From positions 1 through 64,000 of the IMG/VR virus record IMGVR_UViG_3300022750_000002: DNA of 64,000 nt; one strand, 5' to 3'. A program made the translations under genes and the position numbers. Under the pieces are notes generated by a model. That model worked only from the letters and a program-made list of their open reading frames with translations, had not been told where the DNA came from and did no database searches. The DNA is from a virus. Position 1 is the first letter of the stretch; the number at the start of each line of letters is the position of its first letter. Shown here piece by piece: positions 58,857 through 64,000 of the stretch.

Positions 58857-59199
58857 CGTTGTATACCTTTATAAATTCTACTACAGCACTATAAACAGCA
58901 TCTATTTTTGATTTGTAAGATGTTTCGCATGCCATTTGTTTATTTTCAATATCAACAAAGTCACATAAAAATCCTCCATCAGAGTTGTTGCCTTCAATAC
59001 GGGAATCATAGCCTAGAGTTTCGATTTTACTTACTACGGGCATCAATTGATTCCATTCTTCATGGTATTTACAGTCTGCTAAATGCATTCTAATCTCGCC
59101 ACTGCCAATATCTTTATGAAGTGTCCTTGGCAAGTTTTCATACCTACCCAATTCCCATCCCATGAAATTAGCTATTAATACATTTTTACTTTTTTCCAT
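58834..59199 (-). CDS. Hypothetical protein, 121 aa
   Basis: Residues IANFMGWELGRYENLPRTL, CKYHEEWNQLMPVVSKIETLGYDSRI, and AVYSAVVEFIKVYN form a small alpha/beta domain found in many Bacteroidota phage proteins. Function unknown. Overlaps the next small gene by 23 bases. Confidence 0.55.
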   Translation of the reverse strand: MEKSKNVLIANFMGWELGRYENLPRTLHKDIGSGEIRMHLADCKYHEEWNQLMPVVSKIETLGYDSRIEGNNSDGGFLCDFVDIENKQMACETSYKSKIDAVYSAVVEFIKVYNDENNQMA

Positions 59200-59341
59200 A
59201 TTCGTGTATCAATGAATGGTCTAAAATTGATTTAAGATGGCTTTTTGCTAAGTGTGCATCTTTAGGAAAGCATAGGTCAATCATTTGCTTGTACTCCTCG
59301 ATTATTTCTTCGTAGTTTTTACGAAACATTTTACTTCCCAT
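59186..59341 (-). CDS. Small helical protein, 51 aa
   Basis: ATG at 59341, TAA at 59186, overlapping the next gene by 14 bases. Helical (RKNYEEIIEEYKQMIDLCF). Function unknown. Confidence 0.45.
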   Translation of the reverse strand: MGSKMFRKNYEEIIEEYKQMIDLCFPKDAHLAKSHLKSILDHSLIHEYGKK

Positions 59342-59358
59342 ATGTATTTATATTTTAA

Positions 59359-59571
59359 TTATTTATATTCAGTCATTATTTCAAAACCCACAAATCTTAC
59401 TTGCAAAGACTCAATAATAGCGTCAAACCAGCCTTGACTAAACAGATGCCTTATAACTTGGATCTGACCTGTTTCAGCCACACTATTATCAACCCTTACA
59501 CAGTATATCACCTTAACATCGTATTCTGTTTCTTGAATTGAAACTCCAATTATTTTATTTTGATATTTCAT
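59359..59571 (-). CDS. Hypothetical protein, 70 aa
   Basis: A beta-rich small protein (NKIIGVSIQETEYDVKVIYCVRVD) of unknown function. Confidence 0.5.
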   Translation of the reverse strand: MKYQNKIIGVSIQETEYDVKVIYCVRVDNSVAETGQIQVIRHLFSQGWFDAIIESLQVRFVGFEIMTEYK

Positions 59572-59615
59572 GATGTTTAGTTTTTATTGCATTTGCTATT
59601 AATTCTTGTCATCAG

Positions 59616-59960
59616 TTAATAAGTTCTTAGTAACTCAAATTTTCCTCCTAATACCTCATTTTTACCGTTTACGATTGCTTTGAGGAAGTTGAAAGAATCA
59701 GAGTCAAAATACATTACTTCTTCCTTTAAAACCCCATCCATGCCTTCAGTCTGTCTTATAATAGCACAGCTTTCGTGTTTTGTATTTTCACACATCATCA
59801 ACCTAGTCCAACCATAAGGGTTATTCCCTCCGTGGTCTACGTATTCCACTGACTCTATTATTCCATCTCTACAATCGAAGTATTGATTAGCATGAGATTC
59901 AATTGTATTTTCTTTGTCGAGGTACATTTTGTAACCACGTTGATATTTTGCTGTTTCCAT
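59616..59960 (-). CDS. Hypothetical protein, 114 aa
   Basis: KYQRGYKMYLDKENTIESHANQYFDC and WTRLMMCENTKHESCAIIRQTEGMDG suggest a folded soluble domain. It is separated by 10 bases from the gene upstream. Function unknown. Confidence 0.5.
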   Translation of the reverse strand: METAKYQRGYKMYLDKENTIESHANQYFDCRDGIIESVEYVDHGGNNPYGWTRLMMCENTKHESCAIIRQTEGMDGVLKEEVMYFDSDSFNFLKAIVNGKNEVLGGKFELLRTY

Positions 59961-59970
59961 TTTTAATATT

Positions 59971-60198
59971 TTATTTAAATAAAGTTTGTAATGAAATTAA
60001 ATCTGATAGATGTTTTGCATTTGGGACTTGCATACTATCATTAAGGCATTCAATTTCCACATAAGGTGTTTCTGTAGATATATCTACTGTAATTGTATTG
60101 AAATTTTCTTCTTGGTAATATCTCCACTTTTTCATACCCAATCTTTTAAAACCTATCATTTTTAGATTCTCTTTTGTTATTTCTCCTAATCCATACAT
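59971..60198 (-). CDS. Hypothetical protein, 75 aa
   Basis: Starts MYGLGEITKENLKMIGFKRLGMKKWRYY and ends LSDLISLQTLFK. The phrase NLKMIGFKRLGMKKW... resembles the 'ILLKCGF' phrase of the three-copy family, and the final part the 'HQLQNLYF' phrase (LSDLISLQTLFK), so it may be a shortened relative. This is a guess. Confidence 0.45.
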   Translation of the reverse strand: MYGLGEITKENLKMIGFKRLGMKKWRYYQEENFNTITVDISTETPYVEIECLNDSMQVPNAKHLSDLISLQTLFK

Positions 60199-60253
60199 AT
60201 CTATTTATATTTTATCTTCTAAATCAAAAAGGTATTTGTTCATAGGACGGTGT

Positions 60254-60751
60254 TTAATTCTTTTCATTGGGCTTAAATAAAACGAGCCATGATCCAGTTC
60301 TTTCTTCTGCTGTATCGAAATCTTTGCAATCTCCTTCGTATTGAATTTGAGAAGAATAATCGAAATATTTTGGTCTACAATCACCGTAAGGATTAACCTC
60401 ATACACTTGTAACTTTTGCATTAGGGATTTGAAGGATTGTATAGGTTCTAAATGATATTTGCCTTTTACATAGTCTTTAAATATAGGTGATTGATGCTCA
60501 TCATTATCGCTTTGATAATCTAACATATTCATGGATTGCAATTCTGTAACATCGCTTGTAAGGCCGATATATTCGAAACCAACATCAGGTAAGCTTATTG
60601 AAATATAATTATCTTCTTCATGCTTAGATTGCACTTTAGTTTGAAAATACAAATCAATAATACCTATTTTTGGACAGGTTAAATCACTTGCATCATCCGG
60701 AACCTTTACAAAAAGCACCACTCCTTTGTCTGTTTTCTGTTCTACTTGCAT
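60254..60751 (-). CDS. Hypothetical phage protein, 165 aa
   Basis: Contains the SFKSLMQKLQVYEVNPYGD segment and YSSQIQYEGDCKDFDTAEERTGSWLVLFKPN, a combination that recurs in small phage proteins of Bacteroidota. Mixed alpha/beta, no membrane part. Function unknown. Confidence 0.5.
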   Translation of the reverse strand: MQVEQKTDKGVVLFVKVPDDASDLTCPKIGIIDLYFQTKVQSKHEEDNYISISLPDVGFEYIGLTSDVTELQSMNMLDYQSDNDEHQSPIFKDYVKGKYHLEPIQSFKSLMQKLQVYEVNPYGDCRPKYFDYSSQIQYEGDCKDFDTAEERTGSWLVLFKPNEKN

Positions 60752-60897
60752 AATTCAACCTTTATTCTAATTAAATGGCTTAACCTAGGGTGGTTGCTTT
60801 CTCTTGCAATCATTTCAGCTTCTTTTTTATCATAAGCCTCTATATAATAAACCTCGTGTATTACCCTTGTTAATTTATAATCTTTTCTCTTTTTCAT
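60742..60897 (-). CDS. Small protein, 51 aa (DpnD/PcfM-like pattern)
   Basis: Starts MKKRKDYKLTRVIHEVYYIEAYDKKEAEMIARES; the 'x-IEAxDKKEAxxIA' pattern is like the short beta-alpha unit of DpnD/PcfM proteins. Its TAG stop overlaps the following gene start. Weak family call. Confidence 0.45.
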   Translation of the reverse strand: MKKRKDYKLTRVIHEVYYIEAYDKKEAEMIARESNHPRLSHLIRIKVELCK

Positions 60898-60922
60898 AAT
60901 AATTATTTTAGGTTTTGTTTTT

Positions 60923-61042
60923 TCAATTATTGAATAAGTTATAAAAGCAATAAGTACTTAATCCCTCTACTGTAATGTCTCTAATGAATAGATCATTTTC
61001 TTTTATTCTGTTGTAGGTGGTGGCTGTTAGTTGTATGGTCAT
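60923..61042 (-). CDS. Small protein, 39 aa
   Basis: ATG at 61042, TGA at 60923. TIQLTATTYNRIKENDLFI. Supported only by operon position and ordinary composition. Confidence 0.35.
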   Translation of the reverse strand: MTIQLTATTYNRIKENDLFIRDITVEGLSTYCFYNLFNN

Positions 61043-61068
61043 GGTTGGTTAATTTAAGGGTGTTTCAT

Positions 61069-61863
61069 TTACTGTATTGTACTTACTTGCATGTGTATTA
61101 TAGTAATCTTGTTAGGCTTACGTTTACGAACAAGTCCGTCCTTACCCAAGAAGTAGTTTGACGTATAACACAACTCATAAAAAGCCCTGATATTAATTTT
61201 GTCCTTAGAAACTATCTCAATATTCTTTTGTGATTTGATCAGTCCAACGGCATTTAACTTCTTTTGTATTTTGTTGCCAGTAGTTGTACTTCTTCTATTT
61301 ATTAGATTGGCTAATCCTTTATTGCTTATGCTATAATAATCCTCTGACTTTTCGGTTTTGTTTTGCAGATAGGTATTTCTCTTTTTAAGTAGTTTCTTGG
61401 CTTCTTTTGTAGAAATGAATTTATCCTCTTGCAGTTTAATGATTTCAGTTTTGAGGTTGGTAATATAGTGTTGTTGCCTAAAGTTTTTTAGTAATCGTGT
61501 AAATTGAATATTTAATATCTGTTTGTTTTTGTCTTTGTCGTATTCTACGGCAATTAGAGGCGATTGGAGCGACTTTCTAAGTTTAGTTGACCCAACTATA
61601 CAAAGATTGCCGTTATGCATTGTAATAAGCCCTAATTCGGTAAGCTTCTTTATGTGCCTTTGTAGTGTAGAAATTGATAACCCTGTTTTCTTAGCTGTCT
61701 TTCTATATGAAAAGTTATAGAATTTAGGGTTGGTATAAGTTTTTCTTAGGATGATTAGTATTGAAAGCGAACGTTCCCATTTTTGATCAATAGCGGATTG
61801 TATTACCGCTTCGGGTAGCCAAGTGTATTTATCATAATGGATATTAATTTGTTTCAAAAGCAA
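61069..61863 (-). CDS. Winged-helix replication or regulatory protein, 264 aa
   Basis: Contains a helix-turn-helix with wing at about 45-90 (YNFSYRKTAKKTGLSISTLQRHIKKLTELGLITMHNG) and a second HTH-like segment near 180-210 (YYSISNKGLANLINRRSTTTGNKIQKKLNAVGLI). Two winged helices in one chain are typical of plasmid and phage replication initiators. No ATG is near the start; a TTG at 61863 is assumed, and the same frame stays open to 61944 upstream without an ATG. This leaves the real start uncertain. Confidence 0.55.
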   Translation of the reverse strand: MLLKQINIHYDKYTWLPEAVIQSAIDQKWERSLSILIILRKTYTNPKFYNFSYRKTAKKTGLSISTLQRHIKKLTELGLITMHNGNLCIVGSTKLRKSLQSPLIAVEYDKDKNKQILNIQFTRLLKNFRQQHYITNLKTEIIKLQEDKFISTKEAKKLLKKRNTYLQNKTEKSEDYYSISNKGLANLINRRSTTTGNKIQKKLNAVGLIKSQKNIEIVSKDKINIRAFYELCYTSNYFLGKDGLVRKRKPNKITIIHMQVSTIQ

Positions 61864-61994
61864 AAGGGTTAGCGAATGTAACTTATTACCTTGATTGACG
61901 CTGTGGTAGGGCTTATCGGTAATCTCTGTTAACTCACTAACCCTTTAGGGGTATATCTTGATGTTGTTGTATGATTGTCCTGCCTACCACAGCG
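61863..61994 (-). promoter_or_regulatory. Crossing inverted repeats in the leader of the winged-helix gene
   Basis: On the minus strand the order is A CGCTGTGGTAGG (61994-61983), B AAAGGGTTAG (61946-61937), A' CCTACCACAGCG (61910-61899), B' CTAACCCTTT (61872-61863). Both pairs are perfect (12 and 10 bases), and they interlock. B' touches the assumed TTG start. A 22-codon frame begins in front of A. The arrangement could form a pseudoknot or two mutually exclusive hairpins. Confidence 0.5.
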
Positions 61995-62004
61995 GTTTCA
62001 ACCA
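61940..62004 (-). CDS. Possible 22-codon leader peptide before the winged-helix gene
   Basis: ATG followed by GTT GAA ACC reads MVETAVVGRTIIQQHQDIPLKG and stops in the B repeat. A +1 shift at the CTA AAG GGT codons would join this frame to the open frame RVSELTEITDKPYHSVNQGN that runs into the winged-helix gene. Coordinates are approximate to a few bases. It may be a real leader, the true N-terminus after a frameshift, or a sequencing error. Confidence 0.35.
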
Positions 62005-62029
62005 TTACATCAAAGATATGAATATTATT

Positions 62030-62200
62030 TTATAAGTAACCAAAAGCTATGGCGCAAATTTCTCCAATATCGGCTAAATCTGTTTCTTGTTCATTGTCAT
62101 CATCACCCTCGCCATATATTTCGGCTAACTGATTATCCAAAGCATCCCATTTGTCAGCCTTTATTTTCAAGGCATTGTATTCTTCTTGTGAAATTTCCAT
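62030..62200 (-). CDS. Small acidic protein, 56 aa
   Basis: The open frame begins at 62251, but the ATG at 62200 (MEISQEEYNALKIKADKWDAL) is the natural start. Helix followed by acidic segment (AEIYGEGDDDNEQETDLADIGE). Function unknown. Confidence 0.5.
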   Translation of the reverse strand: MEISQEEYNALKIKADKWDALDNQLAEIYGEGDDDNEQETDLADIGEICAIAFGYL

Positions 62201-62227
62201 GTTATTTTCTTTAAATTTTTCTAAATA

Positions 62228-62264
62228 AAAAACGGTAGATACCTCATCCAAGAATATCTACCGT
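62228..62264 (-). terminator. Strong intrinsic terminator
   Basis: On the minus strand ACGGTAGATA pairs with TATCTACCGT over a 13-base loop and is followed by TTTTTATT. It ends transcription from the right before the gene at 62200. Confidence 0.75.
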
Positions 62265-62363
62265 ATCTAAATTAACGCATCTCAATGAATGAACACTGAT
62301 TACAAGGCTCTCACCCCTTGTAGAGATGGATGCCGAGTCGAACGGCTTTATCCACTTCCATCT
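62265..62363 (-). ncRNA. tRNA T-arm-like structured element
   Basis: On the minus strand AGATGGA (62363-62357) pairs perfectly with TCCATCT (62330-62324). Between them lie a nine-base linker AGTGGATAA and a T-arm look-alike, GCCG-TTCGACT-CGGC with the consensus GTTCGANTC. A second hairpin TACAAGG/CCTTGTA follows directly. No D or anticodon arm exists. The linker read on the other strand, TTATCCACT, is one base off a DnaA box. The strong terminator follows about 35 bases later. Confidence 0.4.
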
Positions 62364-62974
62364 TATTTATGTTTTAGTAAAAGTTCTTCAAACTCATATT
62401 TCGGCAAAGACATTAAATACTCAGCCCTATAAGCAGCAATACAGCCTCGCAATCCAAACAATATAGTTTTAGACCATTCTCCTTCATGCCATGTAAAACC
62501 ATTCTTTTTAAGCTTGTTTTTACGCTGTGTAGCGGCACTTTCTGTCAACGGCTCTGCAAGTACCCACCCCGTCTTTAAACACTCTATAATAGCCCTACAA
62601 GCTTTCTGTGATGAAGGCATTTCTATTCTAGGTTCTTTACCTTCTAAAAACAATTTATGTTTAAGTAATTTATACCTAACAGGAGCTAATTCATTCGCAA
62701 AACCTTTGCAATCTATTAACACATCGTAGTCAGGCAAATAGTAATCTGGGGTACACTTCATGCCTAAAACAGTCTCGTGTCTATACGTGAAACTTGGTTG
62801 TAATTCGTATACAGGTTTTATATCAAAATTAATGTTATTTTCTTTAAGAAGGTTGTATAAGTAATTTTCGAGTTTACTATCAAAGACTATCCCGTCTTGT
62901 TCTACTTTGGTTGATTTTATCTTTCGCTTATCCGGTTCTGAACCGTCTTTAGCTTTAAATCTTTGTCTGAACAT
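62363..62974 (-). CDS. PDDEXK nuclease, DUF1064-like
   Basis: 203 residues with the nuclease triad: E36 in FDSKLENYLY, D77 in CTPDYYLPDYDV and D88-x-K90 in LIDCKG. The DGIVFDSKLE start and the PDYYL / DCKG strand pattern match DUF1064-type phage endonucleases, some of which act as Holliday-junction resolvases. The C-terminal 100 residues are basic. Likely resolves or trims phage DNA branches before packaging. Confidence 0.75.
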   Translation of the reverse strand: MFRQRFKAKDGSEPDKRKIKSTKVEQDGIVFDSKLENYLYNLLKENNINFDIKPVYELQPSFTYRHETVLGMKCTPDYYLPDYDVLIDCKGFANELAPVRYKLLKHKLFLEGKEPRIEMPSSQKACRAIIECLKTGWVLAEPLTESAATQRKNKLKKNGFTWHEGEWSKTILFGLRGCIAAYRAEYLMSLPKYEFEELLLKHK

Positions 62975-63241
62975 TTAATCTAATATTTCTAATTCAAATT
63001 TTTCTACTTCCCACATTTGGAATTTACCAAATTTAGAAGGCTTATATTTAAAGCCATTACTCTCTGAAAATTCTTTATTCCATTCTTCTGATTTAAGATG
63101 TTCTTCATATTCTAAAGCTTTATGTGCTTTCATAGTGGCTATAGCTCCTTTCTTAGTTTTGTGATAAGAGATTGGAAAAGATGAGCTTTCGTAAACCATA
63201 CTATTATACCAAAATACCCATAAGTTTAACTTTCTTTCCAT
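62975..63241 (-). CDS. Hypothetical protein, 88 aa
   Basis: Begins MERKLNLWVFWYNSMVYESSSFPISYHKTKKGAIATM and is basic with a FGKFQMWEVEKFELEIL end. Starts and ends adjoin neighbours tightly (stop of this gene and start of the nuclease gene are adjacent). Function unknown. Confidence 0.5.
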   Translation of the reverse strand: MERKLNLWVFWYNSMVYESSSFPISYHKTKKGAIATMKAHKALEYEEHLKSEEWNKEFSESNGFKYKPSKFGKFQMWEVEKFELEILD

Positions 63242-63256
63242 TTGCTGTTGGTTTAG

Positions 63257-63490
63257 TTATTTCTTTTTATACAACCTACCATCTAAAGTAGTATTGCCTA
63301 GTGATTTAAGCTTTTCAAGTGTTTTAAGCCTTTCTGAGACACTATCTTCTCTGTATGGGTCAATGCCTGCCTTAAAGTACTTAGATTCGTCAGGCACGTT
63401 ATTTACTAAGCTCCATCTCCCGTCTTCTGATGACTGCCAAACTACTTTGCCATTATCATCATATTTAAAGTTTCCTTTTTCTGTTTTCAT
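63257..63490 (-). CDS. Hypothetical protein, 77 aa
   Basis: KGNFKYDDNGKVVWQSSEDGRW and KYFKAGIDPYREDSVSERLKTLEKLKSLG suggest a soluble protein. The ATGA overlap with the upstream gene couples them. Function unknown. Confidence 0.5.
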   Translation of the reverse strand: MKTEKGNFKYDDNGKVVWQSSEDGRWSLVNNVPDESKYFKAGIDPYREDSVSERLKTLEKLKSLGNTTLDGRLYKKK

Positions 63491-63834
63491 AGTCGGTTAA
63501 GTTTTTCCACAATGTAATCGGCTAAATCATCCTGAATATCTGCTGCGGTTTCTGAATCTAAATTCAATCCTCCTGTGCCAGTTAAATAACCCCAACCTCT
63601 CATGAGAATAAGTTGTTTCCCGTTTATACTTATTACTCCTTCCTCATGTTTGTATTCATTTTTAATTTTTGGTTTAGCATTGCCGTTAATTATATTCTCA
63701 AACTCTCTTGCTTTATCTTTAGGCAGGTTTATTAAGAATTGAAAGGCAAAGTTATGATTGGCATCCCAAACCCAACCAAGCATATCATCTACCTTAAATG
63801 GTGGCGTAAAAGCCTTTTCAAATATTCTTTTCAT
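63487..63834 (-). CDS. Hypothetical protein, 115 aa
   Basis: WVWDANHNFAFQFLINLPKDKAREFENIINGNAK and the final helix LDSETAADIQDDLADYIVEKLNRL. The pattern resembles small phage proteins of unknown role. Start at ATG 63834. Confidence 0.5.
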   Translation of the reverse strand: MKRIFEKAFTPPFKVDDMLGWVWDANHNFAFQFLINLPKDKAREFENIINGNAKPKIKNEYKHEEGVISINGKQLILMRGWGYLTGTGGLNLDSETAADIQDDLADYIVEKLNRL

Positions 63835-63928
63835 CTTTCTTAGCTTTAATGTTATAAACCACCCATGCTACATAAGCTACACTCCACCAGAATAGAGTAG
63901 TGTATATTGCTGTTTCAATTACTGTCAT
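63818..63928 (-). CDS. Single-helix membrane peptide, 36 aa
   Basis: ATG at 63928. The hydrophobic segment ETAIYTTLFWWSVAYVAWVVY spans a membrane once, followed by a basic tail KAKKDEK. Overlaps the next gene by 17 bases. Membrane location is clear, function unknown. Confidence 0.45.
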   Translation of the reverse strand: MTVIETAIYTTLFWWSVAYVAWVVYNIKAKKDEKNI

Positions 63929-63929
63929 A

Positions 63930-64000
63930 TCAATATAAGTTTTCACTGATTAACATTGGATTATCTTTATCTTCCATTCCTGCTCCATAAACTATCTGTC
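63930..64000 (-). CDS. 3' end of a gene cut by the window edge
   Basis: The last 22 codons of a frame (IVYGAGMEDKDNPMLISENLY) end in TGA at 63930. Its 5' part lies outside the window. No family can be named. Confidence 0.45.
   Translation of the reverse strand, partial: QIVYGAGMEDKDNPMLISENLY

Noticed and set aside
60205-60402. Minus-strand frame of 65 codons
   Set aside because: It overlaps the 165-residue gene in another frame and has weaker protein character.
62265-62363. tmRNA or complete tRNA
   Set aside because: No D arm, anticodon arm or tag reading frame; only the T-arm and acceptor-like parts exist.
1-64000. CRISPR array
   Set aside because: No regularly spaced direct repeats were found; GTTAGCC-like words in several gaps are too short and irregular.

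Overview
The window looks like a large fragment of a tailed bacteriophage that infects a member of the Bacteroidota. The host inference rests on three things in the sequence: promoter-like TAnnTTTG (-7) elements, in three places paired with TTG 19-20 bases upstream; exported proteins whose signal peptides end in AQ or SQ; and a lipoprotein signal of the L-N-S-C type. The virion module (large terminase, portal, scaffold-like protein, major capsid candidate, three small connector candidates, a giant nozzle-like protein, then a small/medium/giant trio in the position of podovirus ejection proteins) has no tape-measure or sheath gene, so a short-tailed podovirus is most likely. I see no DNA polymerase, RNA polymerase, primase, integrase or partition gene. 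Both ends of the window cut through genes.

Layout. 1-5.7 kb (minus strand): about 18 small early-type genes, several with signal peptides or membrane helices, probably driven leftward from a promoter at about 5.72-5.75 kb with direct-repeat operator candidates. 5.7-7.3 kb: divergent control region with a tract almost free of G, a GIY-YIG nuclease gene, a G-rich purine tract, short direct repeats and a palindrome in front of a RepL-like gene. 7.3-12.8 kb (plus): small genes including a NinB-like recombination protein, a MazG-like pyrophosphohydrolase, an ASCH/DUF3850 protein and a DUF2829 (Tad2-like) anti-Thoeris candidate. 12.8-13.8 kb: two short promoter-terminator units flanking eight tRNA genes (Trp, Phe, Cys, Gln, Ser, Ser, Tyr, Met). 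13.8-19.5 kb: Xre-type regulator, HNH protein, replisome-organiser-like protein, DnaB-like helicase, adenine/cytosine-N4 methyltransferase, GroES. 19.5-54.2 kb: one lone minus-strand gene, then the packaging, capsid, tail, adsorption and lysis genes, ending at a bidirectional terminator. 54.2-64 kb (minus): small genes with an HNH nuclease, an ASCH protein, a free-standing DnaA domain IV, NinG, a winged-helix protein and a DUF1064-like nuclease.

How it works together (inference). Replication appears to rely on host polymerase loaded by phage factors (RepL-like protein, replisome organiser, helicase, DnaA domain IV), with NinB/NinG and the PDDEXK nuclease handling recombination intermediates. 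A GroES homologue and a diverged tandem GroES-like protein sit just before the packaging genes and may serve capsid folding through host GroEL. Adsorption proteins include an SGNH hydrolase and two fibre-like proteins with Sec signal peptides. Lysis is by an amidase, a two-helix membrane protein and a candidate unimolecular spanin.

The most unusual signals are non-coding: a pseudoknot-capable leader just after a promoter in front of the packaging operon (19851-19961); two crossing inverted repeats with a 22-codon ORF and a +1 frame break in front of the winged-helix gene (61863-61994); and a tRNA T-arm-like element with its own terminator (62228-62363). All structures were folded by eye and no database search was run.
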